Below, in pieces: positions 8,711-17,795 of a stretch of DNA of 64,000 nt. The position numbers and the translations under genes are program-made. Under the pieces are notes generated by a model. That model was not told the origin of the DNA, made no database searches, and saw only the letters and a list, made by a program, of their open reading frames with translations. Origin of the DNA: Methanopyrus sp. SNP6 (lineage in GTDB: Archaea > JAADCQ01 > Methanopyri > Methanopyrales > Methanopyraceae); contig NZ_CP019436.1 in the NCBI RefSeq assembly GCF_002201895.1, forward strand, positions 695,456 through 759,455, in the 5' to 3' direction. Positions within the stretch are counted from its first letter, which is position 1, and every line of letters begins with the position of its first letter.

Positions 8711-9754
8711 TTGAGTAAGATCATCATGCGACCTCAGGTTACTATCGAAGATGATTGGATAATATTCGAAGGCGAAGAGGGATTCGTAAGGCTTCCGAAG
8801 GACCCATATAAGGTTATCGAAGACTTTGAGGAGTATGGATACTTCTTCGACGAAGAACATCGGCGCGACTTCGCAGCCATGTACATGACGCTGATAGTCG
8901 AACAGACCCCCGTCTTGCTCGTCGGTCCTCCGGGCACGGGTAAGACGAAGCTCGTCCGTCTTATCGGAGAGCTGTACGATGTCCCAGTAGTGGTCATGCG
9001 TGGTCACCAGGAGGCGCGGGAGCAGGAGTTCATAGGAGGTGTCGACGTGGCCGCCCTCCCGGTTGCCGATAAGATCGCCGAGGAGTACACCGAGGTCGGA
9101 AGTATGGAGTACGAGGAGGTCATTGAAGCACTTAAGGAATTCATTTACGTAGGCGGCTACCTCAAGGACGTGGTGAACGACGCTCGACGCCGTGGAGCGT
9201 GTCTGTTCTTCATCGACGAAGTTAACCGGTTCCCAGGTTATATGATACCGACACTCATCCACATCTTCGAGAAAGACACTGAAGTCATCTACATCCCGCA
9301 CTCCCCAATCGATTTCGGGGAAACGGGGGCCATAATGCGAATAGGTGCACTAAACCCAGAAGGCAAAGGTACTACTAACTTCGACGAAGCTCTTCTGAGG
9401 CGTGTTGAACTCGTCCCGTGGGGCGAATACGACGTCGAAATTTACAAACGCATAGCCATCGAGTCGGCCCGACAGATCATCGAGCTGACCAAGATGGCCG
9501 AGGAAGTATTGGAAGATTTAGCGTCTCTGATCAAAGATATGGGTAAAGGTGTGGACGTCGCTAAGGACGTGGCGCAGACGGTCGCTGTAGGCACTAAAAT
9601 GGGATACGACGTGGACACCGTAGCAAGGAATGTGGCTAATAAGATCCTAGGCGATATGTTATTAGACTCTGAAAAGGCCGAGGAGTTCGAGGCCCGAAGG
9701 AACGCCCTAGAACGTAAGATCAAGGAGAAACTCAAACCCGTGTTTAAGTCCTGA
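8711..9754 (+). CDS. MoxR-type AAA+ ATPase
   Basis: This is an AAA+ ATPase of the MoxR/ChlI-like group, about 347 residues. It shows Walker A GPPGTGKT (near residue 72), Walker B FFIDEVNRF, a sensor-1-like ALNPEGKG and a likely arginine finger (EALLRRVE). I prefer the TTG at 8711 because GTGGGGGT lies six bases upstream; ATG 8726 and TTG 8681 are alternatives. MoxR ATPases usually act as chaperones with a VWA-domain partner, and such a protein is encoded 28 bp downstream. The substrate is unknown. Confidence 0.85.
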   Translation: MSKIIMRPQVTIEDDWIIFEGEEGFVRLPKDPYKVIEDFEEYGYFFDEEHRRDFAAMYMTLIVEQTPVLLVGPPGTGKTKLVRLIGELYDVPVVVMRGHQEAREQEFIGGVDVAALPVADKIAEEYTEVGSMEYEEVIEALKEFIYVGGYLKDVVNDARRRGACLFFIDEVNRFPGYMIPTLIHIFEKDTEVIYIPHSPIDFGETGAIMRIGALNPEGKGTTNFDEALLRRVELVPWGEYDVEIYKRIAIESARQIIELTKMAEEVLEDLASLIKDMGKGVDVAKDVAQTVAVGTKMGYDVDTVARNVANKILGDMLLDSEKAEEFEARRNALERKIKEKLKPVFKS

Positions 9755-9782
9755 CTAACCCGAATCGGGTGAAAAGGCAGCC

Positions 9783-12119
9783 TTGACCTTCAAAACCGAA
9801 ATCAGATTGGAAGAGGCCACCGAAGTTGTAGGAGAGCTTATGGAGCGACTAAAGCGTAGAGGTGATGTCCACGCCCCACCAGACCTACCTGAGGGATTTT
9901 TCCGGAAGCTGACCGTGTTAGCGGATGGTGACTCCATAGATCTCCAGACGTTCGTAGACATGGCGATCAGACACTTCGCCCGGCACGGCTACAAGAAGCC
10001 GCTCGATGCGTACGAACGCGTGATGGTGGCACGTGCTATCGTAGCGGAAGAACTTGCCAAGATTCTGTTCAGGGAGGAAGCTGACGAAGAGGCCGTCGAG
10101 TCACTCAGTAAGTTCATCCCACACGCTAGCGAGGAGGTTCGTGAAGAGCTGGAGTCACTGGTCGACGTTGTTGATGAAGGAGATATTCGAGAAGAACCAA
10201 GCCGAGAAGATCTCGAACGTGTTATCGAGACGTTCGGTTCGCAGCTATCCGACGAGGCGATCATGGACCTACTGAAGACAGCCATCTTCGGGCCCGAGAA
10301 GAAGCGCATGCTTGAGAACATTACCGACGAACAGATGGTAGGAAGTCTCCTTCAGCAGCACATCCCACGTCCGGTGATCGAGAAACTAGCTGAGCAGGGC
10401 AGACTAGACGTTCTCAACCGACTAGGGTCGCCTATCGAAAGTAAGGTCGAAGCCATAGCCTCGCCGCACGCTTCAGACTCGTACTCGACGGATCAAGAGG
10501 AACTTGAGAAGGCGTTCTCGGACGAGGCGTTCAACCGGCAGGCACGACAGATGTTTTCGGAGCTCGCCCGACGACTCAACGAACTCGCCGAACAAGTGGG
10601 TATTGAGCAAGCCCTGGAGCGCGCTAAGCGCGTCTCCGAGGCTATCCAAGCCGCTAATGACCGATGGGAGCGAGCCGCTAAGATGTTCGAAAGGGCGATA
10701 GAACGACAACTCACCGAACGAGGGCCGTCGTCCGATCCCGTTGAGGCGTACCGTCGTGGAGCTCCTATGGATCCAAACCACGTCAAGGATGAAGCCGGCC
10801 AAGACCCATCGGATTACACGGCATCACTAGAGCAGGCTCAGTTCGTGGTCGAAGGTATCGAGCGACGTGGTAAGTTCAGGAACCCACTCTTGAGCACAGT
10901 TCAGGCCAACGACATGATAAAATCGATCCCTAACCTCTCCGACGACCAATTCCGTCAGCAGGTGAGGAACCTACTGAGATCCACGATGAGGGAGCTCGAA
11001 GAGTGGGCGAAAGACGTAGGGCGAGATACAGTTCGACGAGTTTTGGAAGAGCTAAAACGAGCCGAGGAACATGGGTATTACGTACCGGAGGAACTTAAGG
11101 AGAAGATAAAGGAGGTCCTTCAAGACCTGCAAGATGAACCGGAGAAAGGGCGAGAAGATGAGAGTGACAGTGGAGGACCTTCAGTCGGCGCCTCTGAGTC
11201 GCCTTCGTTCGTATCCCAGGAAGTATCCGAGGAAGGAGAAGAACCGACCGATGGGGAGAGTGGTCCGATACCGACGGAGAGTGCCTCAGGAGTCGGTAAG
11301 GGCGGAGATCCAGCCTTCGCGATCGACCGATCGTTCCCGGAGCGCAAGAAGTTCCTCAAGATCCTACAGAGCGAATCGCTGAAGATCCTGGATGAAGGTC
11401 ACGAGATATCGCGCGAGTTCGAGGACGTCGAAGAGGGAGAAGCTAAAGCGCACTTCGGGTGGCTGTACGGTTTCGATAGAGCCGATTTCCCGTACGACGT
11501 GGATTTCGAGCGTAGCTTAGAAGAGGGTTGCTTCAAGAACGTCCCACTCACGCTGTACCGCCGCGAGTTCCGCAACAAGGACGAACCTAAGGTAGCCATC
11601 CTGCTCGACTCGAGCGGATCTATGAGCGGGGACAAGATGGAGGTCGCCGCGACGCTAGCGGCAGCCCTGTTCGAGACCGTGGGAGTAGAAAACGTCGGCC
11701 TGTGGGCGTTCAGATCGGAGGTCCATCAACTTAAGGACTTCGAAGAAGTGATCAATCGAAGGAAACTCATCGAGAAGATACTAGGGATACCCGCCGGAGG
11801 TGGTACCGATCCCGTAAAACCGTTGATCAGAGTACTGGACTCACTAGAAAGCGTGGATCACGACAAATGCAAAGTTATCTACATAACGGATGCGATATTC
11901 ATGCATGATGATTTCATTCGGATCAGAAACTTGCTAAGTGATCGCGACGATATTGAACTGTATGCGCTACTGATTAAAGACGAGTTCGAACACACGGGAC
12001 CAACAATTTTCAAACGCATAACAGAAGAATTCGACGGTGGAGTAGTCCAAGTTAATCCAAGGGACCGTGAAGGTGTTCGCGAGAAACTCCGTCAATTCGT
12101 TGACATGATCTCAGACTAA
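9783..12119 (+). CDS. Large VWA-domain protein, partner of the MoxR ATPase
   Basis: This 778-residue soluble protein has a C-terminal von Willebrand factor A domain with an intact metal-ion adhesion site, D609-S-S611-G-S613-M. The long N-terminal part is helical and charged, with a low-complexity Glu/Ser/Gly linker around residues 455-510. It starts with TTG, with GGGTGA 11 bases upstream. MoxR plus VWA pairs mature or remodel protein complexes, and ChlI/ChlD pairs drive metal chelatases. Which applies here is not shown. The stop overlaps the convergent gene by 4 bp. Confidence 0.8.
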   Translation: MTFKTEIRLEEATEVVGELMERLKRRGDVHAPPDLPEGFFRKLTVLADGDSIDLQTFVDMAIRHFARHGYKKPLDAYERVMVARAIVAEELAKILFREEADEEAVESLSKFIPHASEEVREELESLVDVVDEGDIREEPSREDLERVIETFGSQLSDEAIMDLLKTAIFGPEKKRMLENITDEQMVGSLLQQHIPRPVIEKLAEQGRLDVLNRLGSPIESKVEAIASPHASDSYSTDQEELEKAFSDEAFNRQARQMFSELARRLNELAEQVGIEQALERAKRVSEAIQAANDRWERAAKMFERAIERQLTERGPSSDPVEAYRRGAPMDPNHVKDEAGQDPSDYTASLEQAQFVVEGIERRGKFRNPLLSTVQANDMIKSIPNLSDDQFRQQVRNLLRSTMRELEEWAKDVGRDTVRRVLEELKRAEEHGYYVPEELKEKIKEVLQDLQDEPEKGREDESDSGGPSVGASESPSFVSQEVSEEGEEPTDGESGPIPTESASGVGKGGDPAFAIDRSFPERKKFLKILQSESLKILDEGHEISREFEDVEEGEAKAHFGWLYGFDRADFPYDVDFERSLEEGCFKNVPLTLYRREFRNKDEPKVAILLDSSGSMSGDKMEVAATLAAALFETVGVENVGLWAFRSEVHQLKDFEEVINRRKLIEKILGIPAGGGTDPVKPLIRVLDSLESVDHDKCKVIYITDAIFMHDDFIRIRNLLSDRDDIELYALLIKDEFEHTGPTIFKRITEEFDGGVVQVNPRDREGVREKLRQFVDMISD

Positions 12120-13054
12120 CCGACTAACGCCCGCTCCACTGCCTGCATTGTTTCCATGGCATCCTCTCGGATATCCTCGTACCATACCGAGCATTCACGC
12201 CTGCTCGTTTTTACTACCATCCTATCACGGTGCAAGCTCACGTTAATCATACCACGTACGTCCATACTTAAGCTTCTGAGGAAGTTATGAGCTAAAATGA
12301 TGTCGTTAACATAGTCTGGATACAGTTCTCCGAGCGGAGCTCGGTACGAGATACCTTCCTTTTCCCAACTACGACGGAACTTTGTATGGAACTCACGGAA
12401 TAGGTACTTCGAGTAGTTATGTTCAAGCAACACGACCTCAGTCACGCCAGCGTGAATCATCTGTGACGCTGCTTCTACGCTATGCCAATTTTCCAAAATG
12501 GACTCAACACTCTTTGGAAAGAACGCCTCGCAGCCCAATGAATTGACCCAACCTACCGCGCAACTGACTTCGAGTTCTTTCAATTTTTCAATATATTCCT
12601 TGTACGTGTCATAATGGCGGTCATCCACGAAACTTATCACGGCCATTTCGTCGTCCATTTTCCTCGTCATAAACGTCTTATGCGTCACTCGGAACTTTCT
12701 GATCCCAGATCGCATCAGCTGAGCGATAAACTGTGTCGGGATCGCGGTCTCTGCGATCATCTTCACATCGACTGCTCCGGAAGTGCCAACAAATCTAAGG
12801 TCTAAACTGTTGTCGTCTCCTTCAACCACCTCGAACCTTTCGAGGCCGGAGAGTTCATCATCGGCGATTTTAGCCAAGTGGGCTAGTGATTTAAGGAAGG
12901 GTGACATGAAAGGTCTTTTGACGCAAACTTCGATAGTTTCATCGGGCAAGGAGACTCGGATAGTGCTCCGATCTTCAACTACGGGGATCACGTCGAAGTT
13001 GACGTTGAATTCACGTGATAACGCCGAGAGTAGAGGTTCAATGTTCGCGTACAT
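12116..13054 (-). CDS. Unknown soluble protein beside the MoxR/VWA pair
   Basis: This protein of about 312 residues starts at ATG 13054 (MYANIEPLL), with GGGTGGGGAG upstream. I do not recognise a family. It is soluble and of mixed alpha/beta composition, without membrane segments, P-loop or Cys clusters. The N-terminal 80 residues resemble a small globular domain, followed by a basic segment (RVTHKTFMTRKMDDE). It is divergent from the P-loop ATPase gene, and the two ATGs overlap. The locus suggests a role with the MoxR/VWA proteins, which is an inference. Confidence 0.6.
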   Translation of the reverse strand: MYANIEPLLSALSREFNVNFDVIPVVEDRSTIRVSLPDETIEVCVKRPFMSPFLKSLAHLAKIADDELSGLERFEVVEGDDNSLDLRFVGTSGAVDVKMIAETAIPTQFIAQLMRSGIRKFRVTHKTFMTRKMDDEMAVISFVDDRHYDTYKEYIEKLKELEVSCAVGWVNSLGCEAFFPKSVESILENWHSVEAASQMIHAGVTEVVLLEHNYSKYLFREFHTKFRRSWEKEGISYRAPLGELYPDYVNDIILAHNFLRSLSMDVRGMINVSLHRDRMVVKTSRRECSVWYEDIREDAMETMQAVERALVG

Positions 13055-13736
13055 GATGAAGGTACTCCCCACCCTATTGGATGCAGTCGTTGAGGAAGTC
13101 AACGCCGATAAAGATCATTCGGAAACCTTCCGGACGGAGCCGTGGTCCGGGCAGCCGAACGAAGTCGTGGAAACTAGGTATATCCAGCTAGTACGGCGGC
13201 TCGTAAGGGAAGGGCGAAATGTCGTGCTCGTAGGAGAGCCTGGAAGTGGGAAATCCACGACGGCGATGGCGGCCTGCGAGAAGCCAGTCCCGGTGGTGTT
13301 GACTTTCAGTAGAAACCTGCCCGTTTCCATACTTAAAACTTTCGTCAACACTCTACGTGTGGTGGGTCCTAGGAGGCTGATCTCCGCCGATGCCGCAGTA
13401 GTGGGCGACGCGGTGATCGATGGCGAAGTCCGACGACTTCCCCTAATCGATGAATTCGTGGTGTTCTCGGTAACAATGGTTACGTGGTGTCTAACACGGG
13501 CTCTGAAGATTCCGATCATCGCCATGCTGGCCACCGACAAGAAATACTACGCCGAGACCCGGAAAATCTTGGAGCTCGCAGGATTCGAGGTGGTTGAGAT
13601 AAGACCCGACAAGCACACAGTCAAGGAAGTCCTGCGCGCGCATGGACTCCAAGGTTCTCCTAGAACAAACAATCCTCGGGAAGAGCTCAAAAGGTTCTCC
13701 GAGCGATCGTCCAGCCTCTCTCAGTCCGACGAATAA
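13053..13736 (+). CDS. Small P-loop ATPase of unknown function
   Basis: This protein of about 227 residues has Walker A GEPGSGKST (near residue 60) and a possible Walker B LPLIDEF. After the P-loop, beta-strand/helix units follow, and the last 25 residues are polar and probably disordered. The start is uncertain: ATG at 13053, 13056 or 13041. The last of these has AGAGGT upstream but would overlap the divergent gene more. Function is unknown; ATP binding is well supported by the motif. Confidence 0.65.
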   Translation: MMKVLPTLLDAVVEEVNADKDHSETFRTEPWSGQPNEVVETRYIQLVRRLVREGRNVVLVGEPGSGKSTTAMAACEKPVPVVLTFSRNLPVSILKTFVNTLRVVGPRRLISADAAVVGDAVIDGEVRRLPLIDEFVVFSVTMVTWCLTRALKIPIIAMLATDKKYYAETRKILELAGFEVVEIRPDKHTVKEVLRAHGLQGSPRTNNPREELKRFSERSSSLSQSDE

Positions 13737-13751
13737 GTCCCCTGGATTCCA

Positions 13752-13765
13752 TCGACTCGAGTCGA
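13752..13765. repeat. 14-bp perfect palindrome between convergent genes
   Basis: TCGACTCGAGTCGA lies in the 59-bp gap between the ends of the P-loop ATPase gene and the radical SAM gene. It could fold as a hairpin in either transcript, or be chance in GC-rich DNA. No T-rich tract follows it, so I do not call it a terminator. Confidence 0.4.
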
Positions 13766-13795
13766 CGTTTGAGTCTGCTACGAGCGATCCGGAGT

Positions 13796-14947
13796 CTACG
13801 GGCGAGTTCTTCGGTACTCACGGACCCCCCTCTCGTAGAGTTCGTTCATGATCCGCTGCTCCAGCACGCGGCCGGTGAAGGGGCAGCCATCGTACTCCCG
13901 ACATTCTATTCCGAGCATACACACCACTTTGTCCAAGTATTTTCGAATACCATACAGTAATGACCACGTCATTGGGGAGATACAGCAACTCTTCACCAAC
14001 ACGTCTTCAGGAAGTTTCGATCGCACTGTCCTGTATATAAATTCCAACTTATCCGGTGACGAGAGGGGCCCACGGGCCGGATCTTGAGCAGGGTTGAATT
14101 GGACGATCCTCTTTCTAGGGTTAAGGGAGAGAATCGACAGGATTCGTTCCGCGTCGGCTTCAGGAGGGACACCGGGTAGCCCGACAACTCCACCCACGAA
14201 GGTCACCTCGAGCTCGTGTTCGTGACACCATCGCACGACACGCCAAAACTCCTCAAATCCGCGACGACGCCCAGTGATCGCCTCCCACTCCTCCGGTGTG
14301 CGGCCCGAGAAGCTGAGTTTCAGATAGTCCAGACCGGCGCGCTGGAGATCTTCCAATAGATCGAGTGGTATGAGAGGACCCGTTCCGACACCCACGTCGA
14401 CTCCTAGTTCCAGCTTGATGAGCTCCACAGCCTCCACGAGATCCGTACCGAGCGTGTGAGGGGAAGCTCCCTGAATTACTACTTCTCGGTTCCCCGCTTC
14501 AACTCACTTTTCCGCCTCGCGGAGGATCTTTTCGGGTGTCAGCTCGACATGATCCCGCACTAGGTTATAATAGCAGAATTTACATTTCATATCGCATCTA
14601 GTCGTCGCCACTATGCTCCCAGTCCGGGTTTTGGACCGACCCGTGATCACGCGGAGGAACGCCTCGACTTCCGGACCGTCCGTGGACAATCGAACAGGTT
14701 TGTTACTGTACTCGTAGTCGGTGCTCGGTCGTACCAGCTCCAAGAACCCCTCCTCGGTGAGGACAAACCCGCGATGAGTCGGTTCGATAAGCCCCTCGTC
14801 ACGGAGGTCGTTGACTGTCTTGCTGATGAGACCCCGATTACCGCTCACCTCGTCCATGAGTTCACGGCGGGAGAGCGGACCCTTCTCCGTTAGTGTGCGG
14901 AGTACGCGCTTCCGAAGGTCACCACCATGTTTTCGAGAACGCTCCAT
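13796..14947 (-). pseudogene. Radical SAM protein with N-terminal winged helix, interrupted by in-frame TGA
   Basis: The frame starts at ATG 14947 and encodes an N-terminal winged-helix domain (about residues 10-70), a linker, then a radical SAM motif with C118, C122 and C125 (CDMKCKFC). Codon 148 is TGA (14506-14504). The same frame stays open beyond it and continues the radical SAM barrel, with segments such as REVVIQGASPHTLG and FVGGVVGLPGVPPEADAER, to 13796. Together there are 384 codons. The break may be a nonsense mutation, a sequence error or recoding. Selenocysteine is less likely because the position is not one where Cys is expected. The start overlaps lysA by 29 bp. Confidence 0.7.
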
Positions 14948-16172
14948 AGTCCTGAACCCTTCGGACTCCGGTAATTTCACCGTTCCGTACGACAACTGAG
15001 CCCGGGATCGGGTAGCAGTTATAGTTACTGGCCATAGATTCGCAGTAGGCACCGGCGGACAGGAACACCACGAGGTCGCCTTCCGAAATATCGACGGGAA
15101 GCTCCCGGTCTTCGGCTAGCACATCCCCACTCTCGCACAGCGGACCGGCCACGGAGGCATTCTCAGTAGCCGAGTAATCGCAACCGTGAACGACGACTTC
15201 ATGATAAGCATCGTAGAGAGCAGGTCGTATCAGGGCGTTTATACCGGCGTCAACGAAGACCCACTTTCGGCGTCCCCGTTTGACTTGTCTGACGCTTGTG
15301 ACCAGAATCCCAGCTTCCCCCACTATACTCCGACCGGGCTCAAGGTACAGGTTGAACCCCGACGACTCGGAGTGAAGCTCCTTCAGGTCCTTCTTGAGTT
15401 CCTCCGCCAAATCGTGAGGGGACGGTACCTCTTCACCTCGGCGGTACCGAATCCCGAGCCCACCGCCGATGTTTAGGTACGAAATTTCCTCGATCAGTCC
15501 GGTGTTCTCGAGAAACGTTCGGACGGATCTCAACGCCTCTGAAAACGGACCCAAATCGGTGATTTGGGAGCCTATATGGTAGTGAAGCCCAAGGAACTCG
15601 ACCCACTTCGATTCGATCATTCGCCTGCAGACTCGCTCGGCGATTTCCAGCTCGACACCGAACTTCGACCCTTCGACCGCGGTGGCGATGTGAGGGTGAG
15701 TGTCGGGACTCACCTTCGGGTTGACCCTGAGCGCCACTAATGCCTTTTCACCCTCACGCCTCGCGATTTTTTCGATACGTTGGAACTCCTCGAAAGAGTC
15801 GACGTTGATCACCCATGAGCGCTCCACAGCCGCACGGATCTCATCAGAAGACTTCGCGTTGCCGTTGACTACCACCGTCTCTGCTCCCAAATTGACCGCG
15901 ATTTTCATCTCCCACAGTGACACCACGTCTGAAGCTCGAGTCTCGTTTATAATGTGCTCGACGAGATATGGATTGAAGTTCGCTTTCATCGCGTAGCATA
16001 CGTACACGCGATCCGGGAACCAAGAAAACGCCTCCTGGTATTCACGGGCAGCCTCTACAGCAGCATCTGCGTCGTAGACGTACACCGGTGTTCCGGTACC
16101 GGCCTCCTCCAAGATTTCGTCGAGTTCTCGACCACCGACTTTGACCACCGCTACGTGTTCCGTTTCTATCAA
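14919..16172 (-). CDS. lysA: Diaminopimelate decarboxylase
   Basis: This 417-residue PLP enzyme carries out the last step of lysine synthesis, meso-diaminopimelate to L-lysine plus CO2. It has the family landmarks: PLP lysine K63 in YAMKAN, the substrate/PLP motif HYHIGSQ, the glycine-rich phosphate site NIGGGLG, EPGRSIVGEAG, and the GPLCESGD active-site Cys segment. Length is normal for LysA. It is followed by the interrupted radical SAM gene, which begins inside its 3' end. DAP decarboxylase implies the DAP route to lysine. Confidence 0.93.
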   Translation of the reverse strand: MIETEHVAVVKVGGRELDEILEEAGTGTPVYVYDADAAVEAAREYQEAFSWFPDRVYVCYAMKANFNPYLVEHIINETRASDVVSLWEMKIAVNLGAETVVVNGNAKSSDEIRAAVERSWVINVDSFEEFQRIEKIARREGEKALVALRVNPKVSPDTHPHIATAVEGSKFGVELEIAERVCRRMIESKWVEFLGLHYHIGSQITDLGPFSEALRSVRTFLENTGLIEEISYLNIGGGLGIRYRRGEEVPSPHDLAEELKKDLKELHSESSGFNLYLEPGRSIVGEAGILVTSVRQVKRGRRKWVFVDAGINALIRPALYDAYHEVVVHGCDYSATENASVAGPLCESGDVLAEDRELPVDISEGDLVVFLSAGAYCESMASNYNCYPIPGSVVVRNGEITGVRRVQDYGAFSKTWW

Positions 16173-16179
16173 TGCGGGA

Positions 16180-16716
16180 CTACCCCTTCAAGTTGGCGAC
16201 CAGTAGCTCCACCGACTTAGGTCCGATGCCACTCCGGTCCGCCCAGGCGGCTAGGAAGACCACCAAGTCATCCGAGGCTCGGCCGAAGGTGTAGGCGACG
16301 GCACAACCCAGAGCTTCGAGGTCGCGTTTAAGACGTTCGAAGCCCAGCGGATCGAGGAAAATTTCACCCTGAGTGAAGGCGTCGACGGCCTCTAATGGGT
16401 TTTCCACGGGACGCACGGGAACGGGCTCTTCGTCAGCGTATTGGGCCTGAATGCGCTCCGCTACGAACCTCCCCAGTTCTTCTATCAGCTCCTTACCCTT
16501 CGGAGATTCCTGGTCGACCACCTCGACGTCGCATCGCTCAAGGACGCTCTCCAGGTATCCCTGCAAGTCGTCGAGGTCCCAATCCTCACCCCTACTCATA
16601 CCGCGGACTATGAGGACGTCTACGTCATCCAATAGTGGCCGCGAGCCCTCGAAAGCGTCAAGTTCCGTCATGATCCTCTTAGCGAGTCGATGAATGTGGA
16701 TTGGAGTACCGGGCAC
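16180..16716 (-). CDS. Unknown 178-residue protein between mptA and lysA
   Basis: I do not recognise this protein. It is acidic and soluble. The C-terminus (DRSGIGPKSVELLVANL) could form a short helix-turn-helix or helix-hairpin-helix-like end. The spacings (2 bp from mptA, 7 bp from lysA) show it is co-transcribed with both, but the two flanking pathways are unrelated, so context gives no function. Confidence 0.6.
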   Translation of the reverse strand: MPGTPIHIHRLAKRIMTELDAFEGSRPLLDDVDVLIVRGMSRGEDWDLDDLQGYLESVLERCDVEVVDQESPKGKELIEELGRFVAERIQAQYADEEPVPVRPVENPLEAVDAFTQGEIFLDPLGFERLKRDLEALGCAVAYTFGRASDDLVVFLAAWADRSGIGPKSVELLVANLKG

Positions 16717-16718
16717 GA

Positions 16719-17696
16719 TTAACTCCCCAGTTCTTTCCTTAGCTCTCCCATGGTAGTCACACGTTCCGCGAACGCGTCGTGTTTGTGGATGGACTCCTTG
16801 TTTATCTGGCGGACTATAACTACAGCATCGTCGGGAAGGTAGTCGAACCGTTTGACAATTCGCTTAATCATCTCGCGGACGCAATCCTCGACGAATTTCG
16901 GGTTCTCACACGCGGAGCACGTGACCTTAAGCTCGTCGGGCCTTTTCAGTAGCTCGTAAGTCGGAGCGCTCATGGACTCTTCTATTATTTCGATGATATC
17001 GTTGATGCTCACCCTGTGCACGTCAGACACTTCGATGAGTATAGTCCCCACTCCTCGCTGGTTATGGGTCATAGGATGCACGTCCTCATGCACTATCTTC
17101 TTGGCGAGTGCTTCCGCCTCTTCCTTCTCCAAATCGAGTTCTTCCATCAACCTGCGTTTCACGCGTTCTTTACCGTGCTCGCGCATCATTTCGAGGGCAC
17201 ACGGACACGCTGTCAGTCCGATTACCTCGGCTCCGACCATCTTTCTAGTCTTGATGCCGTTATCGGTCCTCTTGGACACCGCACGACCGATGATTTTGTA
17301 AGGTTCTTGAGTCGGGAGTCTCGTTACTGGAGTTCGCCGGGAAAGTATCAGTTCGCCGGTCATATAAACCTCAGATCGCGTCGCGTAATCATGACGTTCC
17401 AGGAGTCTTCGGGATATCCGCGAGCATAGGTCTTCAATGACGACATCACTCTCCTCGATCGACATCTCAAGCTCTTCGAGAACCTCCTGTAGCACTTCGT
17501 GACTGCGTGACATATGTATTCCTTTCTGGTGAGCGGGGAGATCCACGAACAGGTTGAACGTGGACACGAGTACAATGGGACGCTTTCCGCGACGCGGTAC
17601 TTTTACGAGCTTCTTTATCCCGCTGATCCCGACCCGGGTTAGGTGAGCCGGGATCTGAGGGTCGGAACTTTGAACATCGGGAAAGCAAGACCGCAA
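16719..17696 (-). CDS. mptA: GTP cyclohydrolase MptA (methanopterin synthesis)
   Basis: This is an Fe(II)-dependent GTP cyclohydrolase of the MptA/FolE2 family, 325 residues. It makes 7,8-dihydroneopterin 2',3'-cyclic phosphate, the first step to tetrahydromethanopterin. Family features include the N-terminal [31 protein letters not shown], and THNQRGVG with a probable metal-binding His. The TTG start at 17696 has GGGAGGGT upstream. The product pathway feeds the carrier used by Mer, encoded at 60465. Confidence 0.9.
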   Translation of the reverse strand: MRSCFPDVQSSDPQIPAHLTRVGISGIKKLVKVPRRGKRPIVLVSTFNLFVDLPAHQKGIHMSRSHEVLQEVLEELEMSIEESDVVIEDLCSRISRRLLERHDYATRSEVYMTGELILSRRTPVTRLPTQEPYKIIGRAVSKRTDNGIKTRKMVGAEVIGLTACPCALEMMREHGKERVKRRLMEELDLEKEEAEALAKKIVHEDVHPMTHNQRGVGTILIEVSDVHRVSINDIIEIIEESMSAPTYELLKRPDELKVTCSACENPKFVEDCVREMIKRIVKRFDYLPDDAVVIVRQINKESIHKHDAFAERVTTMGELRKELGS

Positions 17697-17747
17697 AGGG
17701 TACCCTCCCCCAAGGAGATACGGCGCTCTCTATCCGATAGACGATAG

Positions 17748-17755
17748 TTTATACG
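17748..17755. promoter_or_regulatory. Likely bidirectional TATA box between mptA and cdc48
   Basis: GTTTATAC in the 99-bp divergent gap reads as a TATA-like box on both strands (GTATAAAC on the other). It lies 48-57 bp upstream of the cdc48 start options and about 52 bp upstream of the mptA start. Both are suitable for archaeal promoters, leaving short leaders with ribosome sites. No transcript data support it. Confidence 0.5.
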
Positions 17756-17795
17756 ACGGTTCACTGTTCGAATCGGAGGAACGTATCGTGTTGGG

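Noticed and set aside
13642-13960. Short plus-strand frames after the P-loop ATPase gene
   Set aside because: They overlap the end of the radical SAM gene, have no ribosome site and are of biased Ser/Pro/Arg composition.
14504-14506. Selenocysteine at the TGA of the radical SAM gene
   Set aside because: It was kept only as a possibility. The position is not one where homologues should have Cys, and no SECIS-like hairpin was evident in the short 3' region.
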